The notes under the pieces were generated by a model. The model was not told the DNA's origin. It saw nothing but the letters and a program-made list of their open reading frames with translations, and ran no database searches. A stretch of 42,358 nt of DNA from CAIZGX01 sp964511555. GTDB lineage: Bacteria > Bacteroidota > Bacteroidia > Flavobacteriales_D > Sanyastnellaceae. Numbering within the stretch: position 1 is the stretch's first letter; each line of letters begins with the position of its first letter. Below, piece after piece: positions 35,501 to 42,358 of the stretch. The stretch spans positions 1 through 42,358 of the forward strand of contig CAZEFR010000017.1 in assembly GCA_964511555.1 (NCBI GenBank). The letters are read 5' to 3'. A program made the translations under genes and the position numbers.

Positions 35501-38500
35501 TGTTCAATGATCAACTCTAACATCGCAGAAGTAGTAGTTCTTCCTGACCCAACAATTTCAACGCAACCGCTTACAACCCAAACAATTTGTGTGGGAGGAA
35601 CGACAGCTACTGCACTAAACGTTTCCTACATAGGAGGTGTTGGAACTCCGACTTACCAATGGTTCAGCACTCCTGCTTCCTCCATCTCTGGCGCAACAAG
35701 TAATTCATACACGCCACCTGTTTATTCTGCTGCAGGTACTTTCAACTACTACGCAACGATTAGTTTGTCTGGCTCTGGTTGTGATGCTCTCACTTCTGCA
35801 AATGCTGCAGTCATTGTTGTCGCAGACCCCTTAGCAACTATTTCAACGGGTGCATCATATTGCCAAAACGCAGGATCCGTTGTGTCTCTTTCAGTAGCTG
35901 TTTCAAATGGCGAAGGAACCTCTTCCTATCAATGGTATTCAAACACTACAGGTGGTAACACTTCAGGCACTCCAATAGCGGGTGCTAACGCTTCAACATA
36001 CACTCCGCCTGTTAATCAAACGGGAGTTACCTACTATTACTGCGTTGTTACACAAAGTGGAGCCAATTGCGCGGTGAATTCTCCGGCTTCACTTATTACA
36101 GTTACTCCCGCTCCGACCTTCACTACGCAGCCAGCACCAACTCAATCGGTATGCGTTGGTGGAACAACAACTCAACTGAACGTTGCCTATAACAACGGGA
36201 CAGGAACTGCAACATATCAGTGGTATTCAAACACAACGAATGTGTATGCTGGAGGAACTCCTATTGCTGGACAAACTGCATCGTCTTTTACTCCACCATC
36301 TGCTAGTTCTGGTACACTATACTATTACTGTATTGTTTCTTTCTCTGCTGATGGAGGGTGTTCTATGATCAATTCAAACATCGCAGAAGTTGTGGTTCTT
36401 CCAGATCCAACAATTTCAACACAACCGCTTACAACGCAAACTATTTGCGTGGGAGGAACGATTCCTACCGCACTGAACGTTGCCTACACAGGAGGTGTTG
36501 GAACGCCGACATACCAATGGTTCAGCACTCCTGCAATAACTATAGGAGGAGAAACAAATAGTTCTTTTACACCTTCAGTATTCAACACTCCGGGAACTTA
36601 CAACTACTACGTAACTATTGGTTTATCTGGCTCTGGTTGCGATGCGCTCACTTCAAACAATGCCTCAGTAATCGTTCTTGCAGACCCCCTCGTATCTGCA
36701 CAACCAACAACTACTCAATCCGTTTGTCAATACACGGCAACTTCACAATTATCTGTTTCTATAACTGGAGGAACCGGAACCGCTTCTTACCAATGGTACT
36801 CAAACACAACCAACTCTAACGTTGGAGGCACACCAATCGCCGGAGCTACGCTAAACACATACACTCCTCCGAGTGCTGTCGTTGGAACGCAATTTTATTA
36901 TTGTACAATAACTCAAACAGGAACGAATTGCGGCGTTACTTCCAACCCGGCCGCCGTAGTGGTAAACCTTGCCCCTATTTTTTCCAATCAGCCAATCAAC
37001 ACGCAGCAACACTGTTTGAATCAATCAACAAATCCATTGCAAGTTGCATATTCCAACGGTACGGGAACTCCAACTTATCAGTGGTATGTGAGCAACAACA
37101 ATACAATTTCTGGCGGCACTCCAATAAACTTAGCAACCAGCAACACCTACTCTCCTCCTTCGAACATTGATGGTACTTTCTATTATTATTGCGTAGTTTC
37201 TTTTGTAAGCGGAGGAGGTTGTCCGAGTATAACTTCTAACATTTCAGAAGTTATTATTCATCCATTTCCGATTGTAACAATTACCGGAGGAGATACCATT
37301 TGTTTGCTTGAATCATCTGACATCAACTTTGCGTTCACACCCTCAGGCGGTCTGTATGACATCACCTATATCGCAAATGGACAAAGTGTAACCATTGACA
37401 ACTACAATGGGGCAAATCCTTTTTATACGGTAACTCCAACTCAAAGTACTACTTATGTTGTAACCAATATTGCTTATGACCTCGTTCCCCAATGCGCTAT
37501 TCAGCCCAACACTTCCATCGTGGTAAATGTTAATCCTCTTCCCGCGCTTGACAACTCTGATTTCACATTTTGTTCTGACGTGGCTTCAGCAACTATAGAT
37601 TACATTTCTGATGCAAATTCATATACCTATAATTGGTTGCCAAATCCGGCCGCAAACTTTACCGGACAAGTAAGTGGCCCAAGTTCGATAAGCGTAACCC
37701 TGCCTGATCCTATAGGAAATGCTCCGACTAATTATTATTACGTTACTAGCTTAGTTAACAACACTACAGGCTGTCTTGCGCTCGACTCCATATTGGTCAC
37801 CATAAATCCGAACCCTGTTGGGAACTTCACATTACCCTCAACTGGTTGTCTCAACTCGCCAGTTCCACTTAGCAATGGAGATGCAACCATTGGTTCATAC
37901 GAATGGTCCATCGACGGAGTTCTGTATAGCATACTCGCTAATCCTGAACCACCTGTATTCACAAGCCTTGGAAATTACACCATTGAGATGGTAGCGATTA
38001 ATTCATTTGGTTGCACAGACACGTTAAATTCAGTCATTCAAATTTATGACCTACCCGTTGCCAATTTCACAATAGATACCAATGGTGGTTGCGCACCTAT
38101 AGAAGTAAACTTTACGAACTTGAGTTCAGGTTTATTCATAACAAGTTACGACTGGACATTTGCACCAGACACTGTTTCTTGGAATTACCAATACACCTCT
38201 TCAAATTTAATAGACCCACCGAGTGTAACCTACCAACAAGGTGATGCTACTGCCATTTATACAGCTTTTTTGGCGGTTACCAACGCATGCGGCACCGTAA
38301 CTGCTCAGGAAGACATTACGGTATTGCCCACTCCTGTCGCTGGATTTACATTTGCCACTCCCACCATTTGTTCCGGAAGCAGCTTGATAATAAATAACAC
38401 TTCCGTTGGAGAACCACTCACCTATTCTTGGACTTATGGAAATACAATTTCATCTAATCCAAACTTATTGTCGATGTTTTTCCCAAGTGACTCTGTTACT

Positions 38501-40981
38501 AACGTCTATCCTTTAACCTTAACACTAACGAATGCTTGTGGAACTGACACCTATATAGACAGTGTCACTGTGTTACCCGATCTTGTAAACGGTGGTTTTG
38601 TTACTTCGATAGACGCTGGTTGCTCTCCTTTATCAGTTACTCTAACAAATACAACATTGAACTCGAGTTTATCTTCAACATGGTATCTCGATGATCCGCA
38701 AGGTACAATTGTTTCCAATCAAAGCTCTGTCCAATTTACTTACTTCGCTACAAACAATACAACACAGACCTACAATCCCTATTTAATAGTAACAGATGGT
38801 TGCGCGAGCGATACTATTGTCGCAAACCTTAGTGTTTTCGCGAATCCAATACCCATGATCTCGGTTTCGCAAACGAATCTTTGTGCTGGAACCACTGTCG
38901 ATTTTAGCGGAACCATTGCTGGTGGGGATACAGGATTTGGTTACAGCTGGAATTTTGGTGGGCTTGGAACTTCAAATTCATCTAGTGCTTCATTCAATTT
39001 TCCTGATGGCGATGCACAAGGACTATCAATTCCAATTACATTAACTACAACTTCACCAACATTTTTTGGAACAAACTGCTCAAACACCACAACAACCCTA
39101 ATAAATGTATATCCCAATCCAGACGTGAGTCTAATTGCATTTAACACAACCTCCGGTTGTAGCGATTTAGACATAGTACTTTCTAATTTACCACCTGCTA
39201 CCAATCAAATCAATTGGGGAGATGGAACTACTAATTTCGGCACCGAACATACCTACACCAATAACGGACCCGGATTGTTATCATATCCTGTAGAAATAAC
39301 CTCTACCAACACCTACGGCACAATGCCTTTGTTAAATTGTATTGCCTCCGTATATGAAGTAATTAGTGTTTACCCCACTCCACTTCCGCAAATTTTCTCT
39401 TCAAGTATAAATGTGTGTGAAGGTGACAATGTAGACTTCATTGCGAATACATCAAATAATCAAAACACAGGAGTGTCCTATTTATGGGATTTCGGCGTTC
39501 TTGGAACTAGCAATAATTCTAATGCTTCCATTGAATTTTCTAGTGGAAGTTCATTGGGCCTACCAAACCAAGTTCTGTTAACTGCCTTTCAAAATACATC
39601 AGGAACAATTTGTTCCGCAACAGTAAGTGAGGATGTTCTTGTGTTTGATACACCAGACCTCTCCACAGCTCTCTTCAACGAGGTAAACGGGTGCAGTCCA
39701 TTGCTCGTATCTATTTCCAACCTTCCTACTTCAACATACACCTATAATTGGGGAGACGGAATCACAACAACTAACCCCAATCATCTCTACATAAACCAAG
39801 GTACTGGTCCTCTGAACTACAACATAGTTATTAATGCCACTACTTTCTATCCAACATTACCGCAACTCGTGTGTAGTGCTATAGCAAATCAAATCGTACA
39901 AGCAAATCCTCAGCCATTTGCTGCATTTGCAATGTCACCAGAGGAAGGGTGCTTGTATACCCCTGTAAATACAACTTTACAAAACACTTCACTTAATGCG
40001 ATAGCCCCGTATGTCTGGAACTACAATGGAAATTCTTACACAACGAATTCTCTAAATTACATTGCTACTTTTAATACAGCTGGTCCACAGCCAATAGAGT
40101 TGATTGTGACAAATCAATTCGGTTGCACCGACTCTGTTAGCGATAACTTTATGATTTATGATTTGCCGACCGTAACATTAAATGCGGTTGATAATGAATC
40201 ATGCGCCGGAGAGATAACAGAGTTTGAAATAGACGGAACAGGTATATCTACATCTACATGGGACTTTGGAGACGGCACTTCATTAAATCTACTTAATCCA
40301 TCTAGTGTTTCTCATTACTACAATCAACCAGGCGTATACAGCATTACTGCAACGGTAACAAATATTTATGGCTGCACAGATACAACTACATTTATTAATG
40401 AACTCATAGTTCACCCTACACCTATAGCCAGCTTCACAACGAACTATACCACCGCAGATATCGTATACCCTTATTTCGAGTTTTATGACTTAAGTTCAGG
40501 GGCCACCAATTACTATTGGGATTTTGGAGATTCTTTTTTCAGCAACGATAGTGATGCTACTCATACCTACCAAAACATCGGTAATTATCTTGTCGAATTA
40601 ACGGTGTCAAATGAATACAATTGCTTTGATTCAGCAAATCTCATTGTTATTGTAGAGGGAATCGTTGTTCACATACCCAACACATTTACCCCTCTGGATT
40701 ACAACGGAGTCAACGACGTGTTTAAACCAACGTTTTCGAGCACCGAGGGCATTGAGTTTTACGAGATGATAATCTACAATCGATGGGGCACAAAAATATT
40801 TCAAACCAACTCAATTGATGAAGCTTGGATAGGGAATTCTCGAGAAAATGAAACGGGTAGTGACAACTACTATGCTCAAAACGACTCATACATTTACACC
40901 GTGAGATTTCGAAAAAAAGCAAGAGCAAATGACCCTCAACCTGACCAGATCATTACTGGCCATGTGACTATCATCAGATAA
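29519..40981 (+). CDS. Giant T9SS type B surface protein with 19 tandem Ig-like repeats and PKD-like domains
   Basis: A 3,820-residue exported protein. An N-terminal signal lies after a basic 20-residue stretch (hydrophobic HVFLFVFLSVF). Residues about 40-756 are Ig-like and mixed beta domains. Residues 757-2584 are 19 tandem Ig-like units of about 93-100 residues, each with a Cys-Trp core (such as TICVGG and YQWYS) and often a YYYC or GC cysteine. Residues about 2765-3715 hold PKD-like and mixed domains (for example STWDFGDG, YYWDFGD). Residues 3718-3820 are a T9SS type B sorting domain beginning HIPNTFTPLDYNG. No membrane anchor is seen, so surface attachment would be by T9SS. Probably an adhesin or matrix protein; no partner SprF gene is adjacent. 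A G-rich tract lies near the 5' end. Confidence 0.93.
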   Translation: MPRLLKVFSLNNHIHTVLKHVFLFVFLSVFGEHVLGQNCNNLSVSVGSDIEACNGANIILTATYTGGPSSGMPSYQWSVNRDGGVGGWVDVLGATSNTYTISNFSNISDGIYTCTVTFSNANNCDESDNLEVIFPNNNNFSLDAGNDITICQGQIANINSSVSDVPNGGTVTYSWTSNTGAYTSSIADPSFSNLPVGVYTFIGTATSNGCTDTDQISVTVNPSPTAPPFSIPASGCPGVSIPISSFSPLPGITYTWFPNTNTTFSNTNTSNPSVTFNVGDNFGVSYTATNSIGCSTNSSIQNISITSLAVNNPFIQSSSNNLTPSIYNGIPTYTLCGGSSGGSSASVFYTLPNNGAVYTFASASVLPTIITSSAIANNIILDIGNNFFTITGVLNGCTVTRQFNIYAGSNPYVAGGVSNSVGLCTGQTVNFSISTINPATNTPNAAGTTYTIGVSDVPSSLPNNPNYSPYATFQDINGNQNVQYTFNSSSCGQSTVGFPANAFYATITASNACGSTSSSVSPIVVSKAPTANFNVSASTICVNSSITITNVGIAGNAIAGVNNSAPFSCTTTGAFFYTISPATGWTSTTLGADGIPAGNWGGITAAANSANVNFNTPGTYTITQKYQNGCGISTFERTICVVPPPTCSFSVDPTDSCTPLITNITNNTTGPSCGTTPLALAYNWTVTNPVGGTSSIATATAVNPTITLNNNTAASNLAILNFPINLVVNPLTPGTSTPVPNCSSTCNQTVTVYPQPSFIAQPIQPTAICFGGTFNSISVTVSYLGPGVPSYQWYSNVNPVSSGGTLIPGATASSYVPPATVVGTIHYYCVVTFPLSTLCNTIISNNVPAIVVPDPIASATPLTQTICVGGTVPDALTGAYINGVGTPSYQWNLVGTPTTSITGATSSTYTPTAFSSTGTFNYTVTINTSGSGCSASTSTQIAVVVIPDPTTTAPVATQTLCQNAAPTALTVSASGGSGTLQYQWFSNTTNSTSNGVLIPGATNSTYTPPTSVVGTFYYYCEVTTPVSGCSVTSATSTVIVNLAPTFTTQPTASNVCVGGTPTQMCVTYINGTGTPSYQWYSNSANTTLGATAITGATNSCYTPPASAAGTTYYFAIISLTGGGCSIITSNIAAVVVTPDPALTTQPSSTQTICVGGNSGPLSVSIQAATGIGAFTYQWFSNTAASNTGGTSIANANAATFNPPVFNTAGTFYYYCIVTDAGNGCGTVTSQLATIIVVVDPTITVQPISTQTLCQNAAPTALTVSASGGSGTLQYQWFSNTINSASNGTLIQGATNSTYTPPTSVVGTFYYYCEVTTPVSGCSVTSAIGTVVVNPAPTFTTQPTASNVCVGGTTNQMCVDYSNGTGTAAYQWYSNANNNTTTGSSVSGATSSCYTPPSTTAGTTYYYAIISLTGGGCSSITSNTASVVITPDPIITAQPIATQTICEGGISAPLSVSIQAATGIGAFTYQWFSNTTASNSGGTSIANANAATFNPPVFNTAGTFYYYCLVTDAGNGCGTVTSQVATIIVVVDPTITAQPLPTQTLCLSAAPTALTVTASGGTGTLEYQWYSNTVNNSTSGTAILGATTNTYSPLTATLGTIYYYCIVTTPASGCSVTSAIGTVLVNPAPTFTTQPASSNVCVGGTTNQMCVTYTNGTGTPSYQWYSSTTNATTGGTSITGATSSCLIPPSTTSGTTYYYAIISLTGGGCSGITSNTAEVIVNANTSLSAQPTPSQTICVGGSVPVPLSVVFAGGAGTPSYQWFESPSNTPIVGANSSSFTPSVFSAIGNTSYYVTVTLAGAGCGIQTSNIAEIIVVADPTATITSGASYCQNAASVNALSVSAQDGQGTFSYQWYSNTTGGNTSGNPISGANTSTYTPPVSQTGSSYYYCAVTQSGANCAVNSPASLITVTPAPTFTTQPTPTQSVCVGGTTTQLNVDYSNGTGTATYQWYSNTTNGYTGGNPIAGQTNSSFTPPSASSSTIYYYCIISFSAAGGCSMINSNIAEVVVLPDPTISTQPLTTQTICVGGTTATALNVSYIGGVGTPTYQWFSTPASSISGATSNSYTPPVYSAAGTFNYYATISLSGSGCDALTSANAAVIVVADPLATISTGASYCQNAGSVVSLSVAVSNGEGTSSYQWYSNTTGGNTSGTPIAGANASTYTPPVNQTGVTYYYCVVTQSGANCAVNSPASLITVTPAPTFTTQPAPTQSVCVGGTTTQLNVAYNNGTGTATYQWYSNTTNVYAGGTPIAGQTASSFTPPSASSGTLYYYCIVSFSADGGCSMINSNIAEVVVLPDPTISTQPLTTQTICVGGTIPTALNVAYTGGVGTPTYQWFSTPAITIGGETNSSFTPSVFNTPGTYNYYVTIGLSGSGCDALTSNNASVIVLADPLVSAQPTTTQSVCQYTATSQLSVSITGGTGTASYQWYSNTTNSNVGGTPIAGATLNTYTPPSAVVGTQFYYCTITQTGTNCGVTSNPAAVVVNLAPIFSNQPINTQQHCLNQSTNPLQVAYSNGTGTPTYQWYVSNNNTISGGTPINLATSNTYSPPSNIDGTFYYYCVVSFVSGGGCPSITSNISEVIIHPFPIVTITGGDTICLLESSDINFAFTPSGGLYDITYIANGQSVTIDNYNGANPFYTVTPTQSTTYVVTNIAYDLVPQCAIQPNTSIVVNVNPLPALDNSDFTFCSDVASATIDYISDANSYTYNWLPNPAANFTGQVSGPSSISVTLPDPIGNAPTNYYYVTSLVNNTTGCLALDSILVTINPNPVGNFTLPSTGCLNSPVPLSNGDATIGSYEWSIDGVLYSILANPEPPVFTSLGNYTIEMVAINSFGCTDTLNSVIQIYDLPVANFTIDTNGGCAPIEVNFTNLSSGLFITSYDWTFAPDTVSWNYQYTSSNLIDPPSVTYQQGDATAIYTAFLAVTNACGTVTAQEDITVLPTPVAGFTFATPTICSGSSLIINNTSVGEPLTYSWTYGNTISSNPNLLSMFFPSDSVTNVYPLTLTLTNACGTDTYIDSVTVLPDLVNGGFVTSIDAGCSPLSVTLTNTTLNSSLSSTWYLDDPQGTIVSNQSSVQFTYFATNNTTQTYNPYLIVTDGCASDTIVANLSVFANPIPMISVSQTNLCAGTTVDFSGTIAGGDTGFGYSWNFGGLGTSNSSSASFNFPDGDAQGLSIPITLTTTSPTFFGTNCSNTTTTLINVYPNPDVSLIAFNTTSGCSDLDIVLSNLPPATNQINWGDGTTNFGTEHTYTNNGPGLLSYPVEITSTNTYGTMPLLNCIASVYEVISVYPTPLPQIFSSSINVCEGDNVDFIANTSNNQNTGVSYLWDFGVLGTSNNSNASIEFSSGSSLGLPNQVLLTAFQNTSGTICSATVSEDVLVFDTPDLSTALFNEVNGCSPLLVSISNLPTSTYTYNWGDGITTTNPNHLYINQGTGPLNYNIVINATTFYPTLPQLVCSAIANQIVQANPQPFAAFAMSPEEGCLYTPVNTTLQNTSLNAIAPYVWNYNGNSYTTNSLNYIATFNTAGPQPIELIVTNQFGCTDSVSDNFMIYDLPTVTLNAVDNESCAGEITEFEIDGTGISTSTWDFGDGTSLNLLNPSSVSHYYNQPGVYSITATVTNIYGCTDTTTFINELIVHPTPIASFTTNYTTADIVYPYFEFYDLSSGATNYYWDFGDSFFSNDSDATHTYQNIGNYLVELTVSNEYNCFDSANLIVIVEGIVVHIPNTFTPLDYNGVNDVFKPTFSSTEGIEFYEMIIYNRWGTKIFQTNSIDEAWIGNSRENETGSDNYYAQNDSYIYTVRFRKKARANDPQPDQIITGHVTIIR
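29765..29783 (+). other. G7-T-G6-TT-G3 tract inside the giant gene
   Basis: G7 at 29765-29771, G6 at 29773-29778 and GGG at 29781-29783 fit a canonical G-quadruplex pattern (G3N1G3N1G3N2G3). It is in frame (codons for GGVGGW) about 247 bases after the ATG. A one-base slip in a G-run would frameshift the gene. Whether it is real or slips is inference. Confidence 0.6.
32366..34690 (+). repeat. Higher-order repeat A-B-C, period 876 bp
   Basis: Units 3-10 run A-B-C-A-B-C-A-B. Type A starts TQTLCQNAAPTALTV, B starts TFTTQP with NVCVGGT, C includes SIQAATGIGAFTYQWFS. Near-identical DNA recurs at 876-bp spacing (for example 32425 and 33301; 33085 and 33961). Confidence 0.88.
34973..36688 (+). repeat. 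Higher-order repeat D-E-F, two copies, period 858 bp
   Basis: Units 12-14 and 15-17: type D contains SYCQNA and NCAVNSPASLITVTPAP, E contains TQSVCVGGTTTQLNV, F contains TISTQPLTTQTICVGGT. Corresponding bases are 858 apart (35201 and 36059; unit starts 34973, 35831, 36689). Confidence 0.88.
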
Positions 40982-40983
40982 AT

Positions 40984-41007
40984 AAAAAAGCCCATCAGGG
41001 CTTTTTT
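40984..41007. terminator. Bidirectional rho-independent terminator
   Basis: A 10-bp stem: A6-GCCC pairs with GGGC-T6, around loop ATCA. The symmetric A and T runs let it work in both directions, ending the giant gene on the plus strand and prfC on the minus strand. Confidence 0.85.
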
Positions 41008-41008
41008 A

Positions 41009-42358
41009 TTATGCGTCTAATTCGCTGGTGAAATGGAAGCTCAATTCCGGATAGTTCTGCTTTTCCATGTCTAGCATAAACTGACTTGGCGCAAGAAACA
41101 CATCGCGGTCTTCTTTGTCTTTCACAATGTTATTTCCTTTAATGCGCAAGAACTCTGCGAGTTTCGCTGGGTCTGTTGTGGTTATCCAACAAGCCTTATA
41201 ATACGACTTCGGTTCAAAAATACATTTCGCACCATACTCGTTTTCCAAGCGGTATTTAATAACTTCAAATTGAAGTTCACCCACTGTTCCAACAATCTTA
41301 CGTGAGCCTGGCTCTTGGAAGAATACTTGAGCAACGCCTTCTTCTGTAAGCTGACGAATTCCTTTGTCCAATTGCTTTGTCTTCATTGGATCGCGATTAA
41401 CCAACTCTTTGAAGATCTCAGGTGAGAAACTTGGAATTCCTTTAAACATCAAGTTCTCGCCTTCGGTGAGTGTGTCGCCAATTTTGAAGTTGCCCGTATC
41501 GTATAAACCTACAACATCGCCCGGATAAGCCTCGTCTATGGTCGACTTTGCTTGCGCCATAAACGTAACCGGGTTCGGATATTTAAACTCTTTTCCTAAG
41601 CGAACATGCTTGTAAAATTTGTTCCGTTCAAACTTTCCACTGCATACGCGTAAGAACGCAATGCGGTCGCGATGACGAGGGTCTATGTTCGCGTGTATCT
41701 TAAAGACGAATCCACTGAATTTCGATTCTACCGGATCTACTTCTCTCGTTTCAGTCTCACGTGATCGCGGAGTTGGTGCTATCTCAATAAACTTCTCTAA
41801 CAACTCACGAACCCCGAAATTATTCATGGCCGAACCGAAAAACACAGGCGCTAATTGTCCCGCCTTATATGCTTCTATGTCAAACGGATCATAAACACTG
41901 CTAATGAGCTCAACGTCGTGTCGCAATTCATTCGCATATTGACCCGCCAACTCGTCGAGAATCGGATCATTCAAATCTTCAATGTGAACGATATTCTCTT
42001 CCACCTTCGTTTTGTTGGAAGCGAAAAGATTAATGCTTTTGTCATAAAGCTTATACACTCCTTTAAAACTGAATCCCTTTGATATTGGCCAAGACAACGG
42101 TTGTACTTTAATTGATAGTTTCGATTCCAACTCATCGAGAATATCGAAACCATCGCGTCCTTCCAAATCCATCTTGTTCACGAAAACAATTACCGGCGTA
42201 TCACGCATGCGACAAACTTCCATCAATCGCTCGGTCTGAGTCTCAACACCCTTCACACTATCAACTACAAGGATTACACTATCAACCGCAGTAAGCGTGC
42301 GATAGGTGTCTTCAGCGAAATCTTTGTGACCGGGAGTGTCTAGCAAATTAATCTGCTT
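41009..42358 (-). CDS. prfC: Peptide chain release factor 3 (RF3), N-terminus outside the window
   Basis: 449 codons of a translational GTPase that recycles RF1/RF2 after termination. The frame stays open to the last base, so the start and the G1 P-loop lie outside. The G3 motif LLDTPGHKDFAEDTYRTL and G4 FVNKMDLEG identify the GTPase; the EDTYRTL after the G3 motif and the later YKACWITT and VFLAPSQFMLDMEKQNYP are RF3-like rather than EF-G or LepA. The domains after the GTPase are present to the end. The gene ends in a shared bidirectional terminator opposite the giant surface gene. Confidence 0.94.
   Translation of the reverse strand, partial: KQINLLDTPGHKDFAEDTYRTLTAVDSVILVVDSVKGVETQTERLMEVCRMRDTPVIVFVNKMDLEGRDGFDILDELESKLSIKVQPLSWPISKGFSFKGVYKLYDKSINLFASNKTKVEENIVHIEDLNDPILDELAGQYANELRHDVELISSVYDPFDIEAYKAGQLAPVFFGSAMNNFGVRELLEKFIEIAPTPRSRETETREVDPVESKFSGFVFKIHANIDPRHRDRIAFLRVCSGKFERNKFYKHVRLGKEFKYPNPVTFMAQAKSTIDEAYPGDVVGLYDTGNFKIGDTLTEGENLMFKGIPSFSPEIFKELVNRDPMKTKQLDKGIRQLTEEGVAQVFFQEPGSRKIVGTVGELQFEVIKYRLENEYGAKCIFEPKSYYKACWITTTDPAKLAEFLRIKGNNIVKDKEDRDVFLAPSQFMLDMEKQNYPELSFHFTSELDA

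Larger units (their letters stand above)
31787..37270 (+). repeat. Array of 19 Ig-like protein repeats
   Basis: Tandem units averaging 96 residues, from the SFIAQP unit to the IFSNQP unit. A typical unit has a Pro-rich start, a Cys (TICVGG or TLCQNA), a SYQWYS core Trp, a TYTPP loop, GTFYYYC and a final Gly-Cys. Units 4, 7 and 10 have different cysteines (QMCV, SCYTPP) and lack YYYC; units 2, 11, 14 and 17 also lack the YYYC cysteine. Confidence 0.9.

Noticed and set aside
31787..37270. Direct repeats as a CRISPR array
   Set aside because: The repeats are 279-300 bp coding units read in one continuous frame, without short palindromic repeats and spacers.

Overview
The window is a gene-dense stretch (no gene-free gap longer than about 140 bases) of a Bacteroidota chromosome, most likely Flavobacteriales. 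The evidence is: gliding/type IX secretion (T9SS) genes (a GldI-like FKBP lipoprotein, a GldH-like lipoprotein, a PorP/SprF-like membrane protein), four proteins ending in T9SS sorting domains (two type A, two type B), typical Bacteroidota families (DUF6702-like, fused E1 alpha/beta dehydrogenase, TrxR-like ferredoxin reductase) and several good matches to the Bacteroidota -7 promoter box TAnnTTTG. No tRNA, rRNA, CRISPR array, insertion sequence or prophage was seen.

Layout. 1-1842: end of a zinc-dependent phospholipase C-like gene and an aldehyde dehydrogenase. 1856-3405 (-): nrnA-like DHH phosphoesterase coupled to a gldI-like FKBP lipoprotein. 3452-6471 (+): DUF6702-like protein, an endonuclease III without its iron-sulfur cysteines, an ATP-grasp-like protein and a barrel-like outer-membrane protein. 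6466-12038 (-): mtaB, gldH-like, a TonB-dependent receptor and a secreted PQQ-type sugar dehydrogenase. 12113-15239 (-): a PorP/SprF protein and a SprB-repeat T9SS type B protein, overlapping. 15266-17251 (-): fused E1 alpha/beta 2-oxoacid dehydrogenase. 17391-20465: an AT-hook, histone H1-like protein and two convergent FAD oxidoreductases. 20580-23243 (+): an operon of three unknown exported proteins closed by a UUCG terminator. 23328-26482 (+): a large TPR/coiled-coil exported protein coupled to aroQ. 26485-27821 (-): 2Fe-2S ferredoxin and its reductase. 27964-29416 (+): T9SS-exported esterase and a tiny basic protein. 29519-40981 (+): a 3,820-residue surface protein with 19 tandem Ig-like units, a PKD-like region and a type B sorting domain. 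41009-42358 (-): prfC (RF3), cut by the window edge.

Together the accessory content points to a cell-surface programme: T9SS cargo, T9SS/gliding lipoproteins, an outer-membrane transporter paired with a PQQ enzyme, and a giant adhesin-like protein. The most notable signals are the three-unit higher-order repeats in the giant gene (periods 876 and 858 bp), a G7-T-G6 tract near its 5' end that could slip or form a G-quadruplex, the cluster-less endonuclease III, the TonB receptor/PQQ dehydrogenase pair, the unknown three-gene exported operon, and -7 boxes lying only 4-6 bases from start codons. All family calls were made by reading; no database search was run.
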